From: a virus
Direction: 5' to 3' (one strand)
IMG/VR virus record: IMGVR_UViG_3300011114_000092
Span: 1-25,341 of that record
DNA length: 25,341 nt
The notes beneath the pieces were generated by a model, which saw only the letters and a program-made list of their open reading frames with translations, ran no database searches and was not told the origin of the DNA. The position numbers and the translations under genes are program-made. Positions within the stretch are counted from its first letter, which is position 1. Each line of letters begins with the position of its first letter. Of the stretch, positions 8,917-13,240 are shown piece after piece.

Positions 8917-9589
8917 CGACCACCTCTTTCATCTTGATTAAGCCGTTCATGAGTCGGCTTTTGGTGTTGTACCACTGTTTGCTGAAATCACAATCCTGAT
9001 AATGATCAAATTCAGGAATTCCTAGCGTGTAATGGGCAATCTTGGCGTTCTTGTTTTCCTGCTCGCCAATCAGTACGTTCCATTCTTTCGGTAACTCACC
9101 GATAAGTGAATCGGGCAACCAACCGAATCGGTGTAAGTCTGAGCCGCTGTGATCAGCCACAAAATCCGGTGTCAGCACCTTGTTTCTTGGGTGGTCACAG
9201 TTCCACAGGATCAGGCTTGACCAGTTTTTTCTAGGGTAATCCCTGTTCGCCGCTTCCATCGGTGTGCCAATGTATTTCTTTGGGTGCTTGGTCAAGTAGT
9301 CGTGCTTAACAACTTGCACCGCTTTGGTCGGATCAAATAACTTAGCAAGGTCATCAATGTTGGACAGCATCAACATATCGCTTGCGTCCAAGAATATTGC
9401 CTTGCCTGTGAATTTGGTGAAATAAGGCACTAAAAACCGTTGATACGTAAATGCGTTAGTCCCGTCCCGCTGTGTACCATATAACGGTGTTATGGCTACC
9501 GGCTCGCTGGTGCGCTCAATCAAGCTCTGGCAAAACACATGGTAGCCAATAGCCTCTCTTGGGTCGTAGCCAGCAAATATCCTAATCAT
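8909..9589 (-). CDS. Glycosyltransferase-like protein, 226 aa
   Basis: The start MIRIFAGYDPREAIGYHVFC is characteristic of phage and bacterial glycosyltransferases of the GT-A, GT8-like kind. The segment AIFLDASDMLML (residues 64-75) carries Asp68 and Asp71 in the position of the metal- and nucleotide-sugar-binding DxD motif. A C-terminal HYTLGIPEFDHY (about residue 190) resembles the late His/Gly motif of such enzymes. The protein would transfer a sugar from an activated donor in the host cytoplasm. The acceptor is unknown: modified phage DNA, a virion protein or a host glycan are all possible. It sits between a helical protein and the TerS genes, overlapping neighbours by four and eight bases. 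The fold assignment is good; the substrate is not assigned. Confidence 0.82.
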   Translation of the reverse strand: MIRIFAGYDPREAIGYHVFCQSLIERTSEPVAITPLYGTQRDGTNAFTYQRFLVPYFTKFTGKAIFLDASDMLMLSNIDDLAKLFDPTKAVQVVKHDYLTKHPKKYIGTPMEAANRDYPRKNWSSLILWNCDHPRNKVLTPDFVADHSGSDLHRFGWLPDSLIGELPKEWNVLIGEQENKNAKIAHYTLGIPEFDHYQDCDFSKQWYNTKSRLMNGLIKMKEVVDA

Positions 9590-9942
9590 TTCAGCGTCAG
9601 CTTGTACAGGGTTGTGTCGATCAGCGCCGCAATCTCGTCCACAATGTTCTGGAGCTGGGTGTCATCTGGCAATGCCTCACGGTTTTTGTAAACGTATTCC
9701 TTGATGCTGGTCAGGTACTTAACAGGGTCTTTGGCATTGTGAAAGTTCTCAGGAAAATCCTTGATCTTTTCGTAGCACCCTGCGTAGGCCTCGGCAAACT
9801 GGTCTGCCAAGTCAACAATTTCTGTGTAGTAAGCGCCTAATGCCACATGGACTGAATAAGAGTCGGTCGCTAGGTGCATGAAATGAGTCACCGTAGAGCT
9901 GTGAAACATTGTGGAAATGAAATCGGCAACGTCTTTTTTCAT
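9586..9942 (-). CDS. Helical DUF5856-like protein, 118 aa, first gene after the late promoter
   Basis: I chose ATG at 9942 because AGGA lies just upstream (AGGATTACC before the ATG). A longer frame to 10026 would have to be read through the promoter and terminator found there. The product MKKDVADFISTMFHSS is followed by THFMHLATDSYSVHVALGAYY, a pattern I associate with DUF5856, small four-helix phage proteins that look ferritin or Dps-like. His36 and nearby acidic residues (EIVDLADQFAEAY) could form a metal-like site, but this is unproven. The function is unknown. It overlaps the glycosyltransferase start by four bases and would be the first gene of the late transcript. Confidence 0.8.
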   Translation of the reverse strand: MKKDVADFISTMFHSSTVTHFMHLATDSYSVHVALGAYYTEIVDLADQFAEAYAGCYEKIKDFPENFHNAKDPVKYLTSIKEYVYKNREALPDDTQLQNIVDEIAALIDTTLYKLTLK

Positions 9943-9951
9943 GGTAATCCT

Positions 9952-9977
9952 AAAAAAGCAGGGGTCAATGCCCCTGC
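9952..9977 (-). terminator. Intrinsic terminator in front of the late block
   Basis: On the minus strand a perfect 7-bp stem (GCAGGGG at 9977-9971 pairing with CCCCTGC at 9964-9958) with a 6-base loop is followed directly by six T residues (9957-9952). This is a classical rho-independent terminator. It lies 10 bases before the start of the 118-aa gene and about 20-25 bases after the predicted transcription start of the promoter at 9999-10026. It would therefore end both upstream early transcripts and most transcripts from that promoter, unless an antitermination factor acts. Confidence 0.85.
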
Positions 9978-9998
9978 AAAGGAGACAACTGCTGGTCA

Positions 9999-10026
9999 AT
10001 TGTAAACGCTGGAATTGGTACGTCAA
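9999..10026 (-). promoter_or_regulatory. Strong sigma70-type promoter, candidate late promoter
   Basis: On the minus strand TTGACG (10026-10021, 5/6 to consensus) and TACAAT (10004-9999, 5/6) are separated by 16 bases. Transcription would start near 9992 and immediately meet the terminator at 9977-9952. The promoter stands at the junction between the early block (ending at 10082) and the genes leading into the packaging and head operon. That arrangement resembles the lambda pR' late promoter with its downstream tR' terminator. Confidence 0.7.
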
Positions 10027-10081
10027 CAGGCCACAAGCCTAAGATATACAGTTTTTTTACGGTGGCAATGTGCGCCTTTTC

Positions 10082-10318
10082 TCACATTTCTTTGCGTTCT
10101 TCTTTGTTTAACGTGTTGCCTTGGTCGATCTCATAATGGCATTTGAGGCATAGCGCAGCCACTAAGTTGTCATCAGCCTTAATGCCCCTGCCCTTACCGC
10201 CGCCCCAGTTTGTATGCGCCGCCTGCACCATAACGTCAAACCCACAGGCTTGGCAATCAAGACCCGCCACCAGTTTGAGTAGTTTTTTTGATCTTATGTA
10301 TTGATGTTTTTGAAACAA
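10082..10318 (-). CDS. Small HNH/zinc-finger nuclease-like protein, 78 aa
   Basis: The start is TTG at 10318, chosen because GGAG lies seven bases upstream. The product has CQAC (residues 23-26) and CLKCHYE (about 57-63), the two zinc knuckles of a treble-clef HNH-type fold. Between them lie AAHTNWGGGKGRGIK and a conserved His. The arrangement resembles the small phage nuclease-like DUF1364 proteins in the nin region of lambdoid phages. It may cut recombination or packaging intermediates. The first ~62 bases overlap the preceding zinc-ribbon gene in another frame. It lies last in the early block before the late promoter. The catalytic His is present but activity is unproven. Confidence 0.75.
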   Translation of the reverse strand: MFQKHQYIRSKKLLKLVAGLDCQACGFDVMVQAAHTNWGGGKGRGIKADDNLVAALCLKCHYEIDQGNTLNKEERKEM

Positions 10319-10442
10319 TTATTGTCTCCAGTGTGGTAAATCGGTGCTCGTTAGCGCACTCCAGCCGCCGCCTGCGTGTGTTGCCGGTGCTTGTTCGGGT
10401 TTCTTTGACTATCGTCCAAGTACCACATTCTGGGCATTTCAT
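10257..10442 (-). CDS. Zinc-ribbon protein resembling the NrdR N-terminus, 61 aa
   Basis: The start MKCPECGTWTIVKETR is followed by RRRRLECANEHRFTTLETI. Together these give a CPxC...C-x-x-x-x-RFTT pattern close to the zinc ribbon of NrdR, the repressor of ribonucleotide reductase genes. NrdR's ATP-cone domain is absent, so this is a stand-alone ribbon. The last Cys knuckle is altered (CANEH instead of CxxC), with His possibly serving as ligand. It overlaps the NinB stop by four bases and the HNH gene by 62 bases. A DNA-binding regulatory role is plausible, and interference with host NrdR is speculative. Confidence 0.72.
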   Translation of the reverse strand: MKCPECGTWTIVKETRTSTGNTRRRRLECANEHRFTTLETIIVSKTSIHKIKKTTQTGGGS

Positions 10443-10717
10443 TCCTCAAGTGCTCTGAATTTAACGCCTTGCTGAGCGCCAAACATTGTGGATAACTCAA
10501 TCAACTCGTTCATCTCTGCCACCGTCATTTTGCTTGTCCTAGCTCCAATCACCACAAACCCGCCCTCGATGCCAGGCACGATCTTTTGCTTTTTTAGCCC
10601 CGCTGTCAGCACATCTTTCCATTCCTGCTTGTCTAGCTTTTGACCGTACCAGACCACCTGCTGGGCAATGTCCTCAAGATTCGCCCACATAAGACGGTTT
10701 TGCTCAAGGCTTCTCAC
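10439..10717 (-). CDS. ninB: NinB-family recombination protein, 92 aa
   Basis: The sequence RSLEQNRLMWANLEDIAQQV at the start, WKDVLTAGLKKQKIVPG in the middle and MTVAEMNELIELSTMFGA near the end are the signature blocks of the NinB (lambda Orf) family. NinB binds single-stranded DNA and helps load annealing proteins at SSB-covered DNA in the lambda recombination system, partly replacing RecFOR. Its length is shorter than that of lambda NinB but complete for the short form. It is sandwiched between a VRR-NUC-like nuclease and a zinc ribbon with four-base overlaps, so it belongs to one recombination and repair cluster. The ERF and YqaJ genes on the plus strand are likely functional partners. 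Confidence 0.88.
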   Translation of the reverse strand: MRSLEQNRLMWANLEDIAQQVVWYGQKLDKQEWKDVLTAGLKKQKIVPGIEGGFVVIGARTSKMTVAEMNELIELSTMFGAQQGVKFRALEE

Positions 10718-11001
10718 TTGATCACCCCAATCATTCTCAAAGCCGCATCAGGGCTGTCTACAACCGCCAATGCGCCGCCTTTCCAGCTTCCATGCCACCT
10801 TAGTTGGTCTTCGGTCAAAAGCCGCTTAGACGGGCTTTTAAAGCCGTCTTTAATTTCAAGTAAAAGGGTTTGGCCTTGATAGCCCACCAGCAGATCAGGT
10901 ACACCCTTGCCAACACCAGCCAAAGACTGCACCGTAGCGCCAGCCGACCGTAACGCCAATACAACCGCTTCCTGATTTGCATCAATTTTTGCCGCCCTCA
11001 T
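10714..11001 (-). CDS. VRR-NUC-like PD-(D/E)XK nuclease, 95 aa
   Basis: The core GVPDLLVG (residues 33-40, Asp36) and LLLEIKDG (46-53, Glu49 and Lys51) form the PD...ExK metal-binding active site of restriction-like nucleases, in the spacing of the VRR-NUC family. A later DQLRWHGSWKGGALAVV resembles the family's C-terminal strand-helix. Such small phage enzymes act as Holliday-junction resolvases or structure-specific nucleases. The start at 11001 has GGAG upstream and overlaps the preceding gene by 20 bases. It lies directly before ninB, which supports a recombination role. The substrate is inferred from the family. Confidence 0.85.
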   Translation of the reverse strand: MRAAKIDANQEAVVLALRSAGATVQSLAGVGKGVPDLLVGYQGQTLLLEIKDGFKSPSKRLLTEDQLRWHGSWKGGALAVVDSPDAALRMIGVIK

Positions 11002-11257
11002 TCATGCGTCTCCGTAAGTCATCAGCAGCTTTCTGCCCACGCCGCTTTACTACGTCGGATAAGATTTTCTGCCACCAGGCTAATGCTTCGGCTTTTCCCT
11101 TCTCCCGAATTTTCTTCTTGTAACGCCTGATCCAGTCCTTGGCCTCGGTCTGGCGCAAGGTCTCCTGCATCTCTGAGCGCTGTTCTAATGACAGATTGGC
11201 TAAATTCTTCACCGTCTTTGAGTCGAGAGAGGATTGAGTTTGCAACAAGTCTTTCAT
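10982..11257 (-). CDS. Hypothetical helical basic protein, 91 aa
   Basis: The product starts MKDLLQTQSSL. It is dominated by charged helices (LEQRSEMQETLRQTEAKDW, KKKIREKGKAEAL) and ends in a basic tail (RRGQKAADDLRRRMNEGG). I chose this frame over the competing one starting at 11264 because its start overlaps the methyltransferase stop by four bases (ATGA), in the style of the operon. The amino-acid pattern is also more protein-like. No family was recognised and the function is unknown. It may bind nucleic acid, since it sits between methyltransferase and nuclease. Confidence 0.7.
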   Translation of the reverse strand: MKDLLQTQSSLDSKTVKNLANLSLEQRSEMQETLRQTEAKDWIRRYKKKIREKGKAEALAWWQKILSDVVKRRGQKAADDLRRRMNEGGKN

Positions 11258-12171
11258 GATTCACTTAGGATTCTCCATGCTGTTGCCGCGCATAAAGGCA
11301 CTTGTCCATTTCCAATGGCTTTAAGTCTGTCCACCCTAGCGGCCACCCCATCAGCCACTCTGGAAATGGCGGGTTCAAATTGCCAGAAGTTGGATGAACC
11401 AATTGACTCAACATAATTTGTTTGCCAATTGCAATCCTGCGCTGAATTGATGGATTGCTCATATTGCCCCTGTCCCGATTGTCTGAGGCTTGCGGTGTTG
11501 GCCACATTTTTACCTTTGTTGGCAAATCGCATTCCATTCCTTTCAGACTTCTTCCGCTGCTTCCTTTCCAATCCCTGCTCTGAGGTGTAGGCCAAGTTTC
11601 CTTGCGCTTCTTTAATGCTCGCCTGCTGTTGCTTCCACCGTCCAATCCTGTCGTGTTGGGTGTGTGAAAGCTGTCCACACCATTTGGCGACAATCCAGAT
11701 TCTGTCCCTCTGATGCGGCGCTCCAACGTCCGCTGCTCCCAACACTCCCCATCTCGCATCAAACCCCATTGAGGCCAAGTCTCCGAGAACTCTTCCAAGT
11801 CCCCTAGAAGTGAGCATTGGTGAGTTTTCCACAAAGACGTATTGGGGTCGTACTTCACGAATGATCCTCGCCATTTCTCCCCACATTCCGCTTCGTTCTC
11901 CGTCAATTCCTGCGCCTTTTCCTGCGGCACTAATGTCCTGACATGGAAAGCCACCACTGATGACATCGACAATTCCTCGCCAGGGATGTCCGTCAAAAGT
12001 TTGTACGTTATCCCAAATCGGGAAAGGCGGGAGAAGTCCGTCATTTTGTCGGGCGCACAATACGCTTGCTGGGTAGGCTTCCCACTCAACTGCACAGACT
12101 GTTCGCCATCCAAGGAGTTTGCCGCCAAGTATTCCCCCACCAGCGCCTGCGAAAAGAGCCAGCTCATTCAA
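11254..12171 (-). CDS. DNA cytosine-5 methyltransferase, 305 aa
   Basis: C5 methyltransferase motifs are in order. Motif I is FAGAGGG (residues 7-13, AdoMet binding). Motif IV is GGFPCQDIS (73-81) with catalytic Cys77. Motif VI is ENSP (115-118; canonical ENV, Ser is a variant). Motif VIII is QRDRIW (154-159). Motifs IX/X are LKAIGNGQVP (283-292). The target-recognition region between about 165 and 265 is loosely built and has repeated VANTAS/LAYTSEQ-type pieces. Phage C5 enzymes protect DNA from host restriction. The start is TTG at 12171, overlapping the stop of the replication-like gene; the stop overlaps the next gene by four bases. The whole gene is also open in the +1 frame (see separate entry). 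Specificity cannot be read from the sequence. Confidence 0.92.
   Translation of the reverse strand: MNELALFAGAGGGILGGKLLGWRTVCAVEWEAYPASVLCARQNDGLLPPFPIWDNVQTFDGHPWRGIVDVISGGFPCQDISAAGKGAGIDGERSGMWGEMARIIREVRPQYVFVENSPMLTSRGLGRVLGDLASMGFDARWGVLGAADVGAPHQRDRIWIVAKWCGQLSHTQHDRIGRWKQQQASIKEAQGNLAYTSEQGLERKQRKKSERNGMRFANKGKNVANTASLRQSGQGQYEQSINSAQDCNWQTNYVESIGSSNFWQFEPAISRVADGVAARVDRLKAIGNGQVPLCAATAWRILSES
11265..12167 (-). CDS. Overprinted 300-aa open frame inside the methyltransferase gene
   Basis: This frame is +1 to the methyltransferase and is open over almost its whole length. It starts at an ATG (12167-12165) placed immediately after the TGA of the replication-like gene, whereas the methyltransferase itself uses TTG four bases earlier. 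The product starts MSWLFSQALV. It has two WPTPQ repeats (residues 192-196 and 222-226), each followed by a short (R/S)D stretch, and a conserved-looking end with NLNPPFPEWLMGW (263-275) and GWTDLKP. The WPTPQ repeats are the +1 reading of the VANTAS-type pieces of the enzyme's recognition region. From memory, similar predicted proteins exist in phages, but I have not checked. It may be a real second product, or a conserved shadow of the enzyme's DNA sequence. Confidence 0.4.
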   Translation of the reverse strand: MSWLFSQALVGEYLAANSLDGEQSVQLSGKPTQQAYCAPDKMTDFSRLSRFGITYKLLTDIPGEELSMSSVVAFHVRTLVPQEKAQELTENEAECGEKWRGSFVKYDPNTSLWKTHQCSLLGDLEEFSETWPQWGLMRDGECWEQRTLERRIRGTESGLSPNGVDSFHTPNTTGLDGGSNSRRALKKRKETWPTPQSRDWKGSSGRSLKGMECDLPTKVKMWPTPQASDNRDRGNMSNPSIQRRIAIGKQIMLSQLVHPTSGNLNPPFPEWLMGWPLGWTDLKPLEMDKCLYARQQHGES

Positions 12172-12521
12172 CGTCTTCCCCGCAACGCATCCAGGCGAGC
12201 TTTTATTTCCGCAGGCATCGGCACAGCCCTGGCGCTTTCTTCTGCCAGCTTGTCCAAAATGTGGACGGTTTTTTTAATTTCAGGTATCTCAGCCCCGTCC
12301 CAGCGCCGTTGGTTAAGGTAAACAGCAGGTGATGGGATATATGCACCACCGTCTTTGCGCCACTGGTCGGTGGTTTTCATCCATTCAATGTGCTTAATTA
12401 TTTGGTCACAGCAACTATCACAATAATACTTTTCCCACCGTTTCAAGCAATCAGACTTACCGCCTTTTCGGGTACTTGTAGGCCATGCAGCCCAGAATCT
12501 GTCAAAACCTGATTCAAACAT
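12168..12521 (-). CDS. Replication-protein-like (helical, primosomal O/DnaT-type C-terminal) protein, 117 aa
   Basis: The N-terminal FDRFWAAWPTSTRKGGKSDCLKRW (residues 6 on) and the later IPSPAVYLNQRRWDG (about 83-97) match the C-terminal helix-loop module found in phage replication proteins and DnaT-like primosomal factors. A Cys-rich segment (YYCDSCCDQ, 33-41) is unusual and might bind metal. The start at 12521 has GGAG eight bases upstream. The first 79 bases overlap the zinc-ribbon gene in another frame. Only the C-terminal part of a typical phage replication protein is present; no winged-helix or helicase domain is seen. A replication initiation or primosome loading role is inferred. Confidence 0.68.
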   Translation of the reverse strand: MFESGFDRFWAAWPTSTRKGGKSDCLKRWEKYYCDSCCDQIIKHIEWMKTTDQWRKDGGAYIPSPAVYLNQRRWDGAEIPEIKKTVHILDKLAEESARAVPMPAEIKARLDALRGRR

Positions 12522-12631
12522 TTTTGATTCTCCAGTTGTTCATATCGACCGCATTGATTACAAGTCCATGCAACCCTGTTGTTTGTCAGTTGATGTTCTC
12601 TTATTAACCCACCACATTTGCACTGTCTCAT
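12443..12631 (-). CDS. Small zinc-ribbon protein, 62 aa
   Basis: The sequence MRQCKCGGLIREHQ followed by WTCNQCGRYEQ gives a Cys-x-Cys and Cys-x-x-Cys pair, the shape of a zinc ribbon. An AAGGGA Shine-Dalgarno lies about six bases upstream of ATG at 12631, which supports the start. The C-terminal ~26 residues overlap the replication-like gene. Stand-alone ribbons of this kind are often phage regulators or nucleic-acid binding proteins. No closer function can be given. It is the first well-supported gene after the structured RNA, and so may be controlled by it. Confidence 0.65.
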   Translation of the reverse strand: MRQCKCGGLIREHQLTNNRVAWTCNQCGRYEQLENQKCLNQVLTDSGLHGLQVPEKAVSLIA

Positions 12632-13043
12632 CTGTATCCCTTATTGCCTTTTGGTGATTGTTTGAGCAAAGCACAGCCTTACCGTGGTCAAAACCAAAGT
12701 TCGCCTGTGCCTCGATGCTTGCCTTTCGGAGCCATGTCATCGCAATTGCACTGTCCCAGACTATTTCACCACCACGCTCTAGGACTAAGCCCACGTTCCC
12801 CGATCTGGTCTGCCGTGTATCGGGGTATCTCAAACGCAACCACTGACGTACCGCATTGCGCTGTCCAAAAACAAAAACCCCGCAAGATGCTCTGTGGTCT
12901 TGGTTCTTGGCGAGAACAACAGCAAGGCGATTGAACTGAGTCAAAAGACTCGCTTGCTGTCTGTCAAGACCACACAGAAACCTGCGGGGTTCTAAACTCA
13001 GTTCAACGCCCAGATGCCACTCTAGACGGTTGTGATTATACAT
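12558..13043 (-). CDS. Doubtful 161-aa open frame across the structured RNA
   Basis: This long open frame starts at ATG 13043 (MYNHNRLEWHLGVE), seven bases after the Cro-like gene, and ends inside the zinc-ribbon gene (overlap 74 bases). Against it: no Shine-Dalgarno precedes the ATG; the promoter -10 TATAAT occupies its second and third codons; its first half coincides with the strongly base-paired segment 13010-12878 followed by a T tract; rare codons (AGA, CGG, AGG, CTA, ATA) are frequent in its second half; and no family is recognised. For it: about 160 codons without a stop and a protein-like second half (GNVGLVLERGGEIVWDS). It may be a real protein with an internal start, or simply a non-coding leader. 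Confidence 0.3.
   Translation of the reverse strand: MYNHNRLEWHLGVELSLEPRRFLCGLDRQQASLLTQFNRLAVVLAKNQDHRASCGVFVFGQRNAVRQWLRLRYPDTRQTRSGNVGLVLERGGEIVWDSAIAMTWLRKASIEAQANFGFDHGKAVLCSNNHQKAIRDTDETVQMWWVNKRTSTDKQQGCMDL
12867..12902 (-). terminator. 3' arm of the RNA stem plus T tract, intrinsic-terminator-like
   Basis: On the minus strand the arm ending in TTGCGGGG (12885-12878) is followed by TTTTTGTTTTT (12877-12867). Its partner is CCCCGCA at 12989-12983, about 80 bases upstream, with nested hairpins between. The GC-rich closing pairs directly before a U tract are what an intrinsic terminator needs, although the loop is much larger than normal. If C1 pairs with C2 first, the stem may form less well, giving a terminator/antiterminator choice. 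Confidence 0.6.
12867..13028 (-). ncRNA. Candidate ~160-nt structured RNA with its own promoter and terminator
   Basis: Predicted transcript from about 13028 (promoter -10 at 13040-13035) to the T tract 12877-12867. Minus-strand elements in order: C1 13010-12996; A1 12989-12965; B1 ACAGCAAG 12960-12953; a small hairpin GAGTC-TTTT-GACTC 12951-12938; C2 12941-12926; B2 CTTGCTGT 12926-12919; a hairpin GTTCT-CGCCA-AGAAC 12917-12903; A2 12902-12878; TTTTTGTTTTT. A1 pairs with A2 over 25 positions (21 Watson-Crick, one G-U, three mismatches). B1 pairs with B2 over 8 bp. C1 pairs with C2 over 15 bp with a single bulged A. C1 lies outside the A stem and C2 in its loop, so the pairing is a pseudoknot or an alternative to the B and small hairpins. 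The T tract exists in this orientation only, which fixes the strand. Function unknown: attenuator, antitermination element or regulatory small RNA. Confidence 0.65.
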
Positions 13044-13062
13044 AGTTTTGTTAAGTTGTAAA
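13035..13062 (-). promoter_or_regulatory. Sigma70-type promoter of the structured RNA
   Basis: On the minus strand TTTACA (13062-13057, 5/6 to TTGACA) is separated by 16 bases from a perfect TATAAT (13040-13035). A CTTAACAA site (13055-13048) lies in the spacer, as it does for the cro promoter, so the same repressor could shut both. The -35 overlaps the last codons of the Cro-like gene. The transcription start is expected near 13027-13030. Confidence 0.72.
13048..13055 (-). promoter_or_regulatory. Operator-like CTTAACAA site in the RNA promoter
   Basis: This is one of four copies (one with 7/8 match) of CTTAACAA in 257 bases around the Cro-like gene. Here it occupies the spacer between -35 and -10 of the promoter at 13035-13062 and touches the stop codon of the Cro-like gene. 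Binding of a repressor here would block RNA polymerase. The Cro-like protein is the obvious candidate binder (inference). Confidence 0.5.
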
Positions 13063-13206
13063 CCACTGGGGTCTTAAATCTTTTAATTGCCGCATTCGCA
13101 GCTCTGGCACGGCTTTCCATTGGCAAACCGCTGATCGGCTTACCTTGAGTAACTTAGCAAGCTCAGCCTGTGAGCCTGCCAATTTGATAATGTCTTGTTT
13201 AGTCAT
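13051..13206 (-). CDS. Cro-like helix-turn-helix repressor, 51 aa
   Basis: This short gene runs from ATG 13206 to TAA 13051. The product starts MTKQDIIKLAGSQAELAKLL. It contains a helix-turn-helix (SQAELAKLLKVSRSAVCQWK, residues 12-31) with the Cro/C1-type pattern Q-x-x-L-A-x-x-L-x-V-S-x-x-A-V-x-x-W. It ends just after a short basic segment (RMRQLKDLRPQW), as in the P22-Cro and YdaS-type small repressors. No Shine-Dalgarno is seen and the predicted start of its promoter falls on or beside the ATG, so the mRNA may be leaderless. It probably binds the CTTAACA sites nearby and controls both the divergent plus operon and the leftward transcripts. A partner CI-type repressor was not found in this window. 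Confidence 0.88.
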   Translation of the reverse strand: MTKQDIIKLAGSQAELAKLLKVSRSAVCQWKAVPELRMRQLKDLRPQWFTT

Positions 13207-13212
13207 GCGGTG

Positions 13213-13240
13213 ATTCTATGTTAAGGCAGATAAACAACAA
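13213..13240 (-). promoter_or_regulatory. Promoter of the Cro-like gene
   Basis: On the minus strand TTGTTG (13240-13235) and TAGAAT (13218-13213, 5/6) are separated by 16 bases. CTTAACA (13225-13219) fills the end of the spacer next to the -10. The expected start is about 13206, the A of the cro ATG itself, which would make a leaderless mRNA. Confidence 0.6.

Noticed and set aside
8772-8975. 67-aa minus-strand frame
   Set aside because: It overlaps the conserved-looking 53-aa gene 8755-8916 in another frame and yields a Trp/Lys/Arg-rich, unlikely sequence.
9943-10026. N-terminal extension of the DUF5856-like protein to 10026
   Set aside because: The extension covers the promoter and terminator and gives Cys-rich, atypical residues; ATG 9942 has a Shine-Dalgarno.
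11022-11264. 80-aa minus-strand frame between methyltransferase and nuclease
   Set aside because: It competes with 10982-11257, whose start overlaps the methyltransferase stop by the usual four bases and whose product looks more natural.
12640-13010. Group I intron or a known giant phage RNA such as GOLLD at the structured region
   Set aside because: I could not find a convincing P3/P7 core or the tRNA-like parts; the pairing is explained by three nested or pseudoknotted stems. Rfam was not searched.
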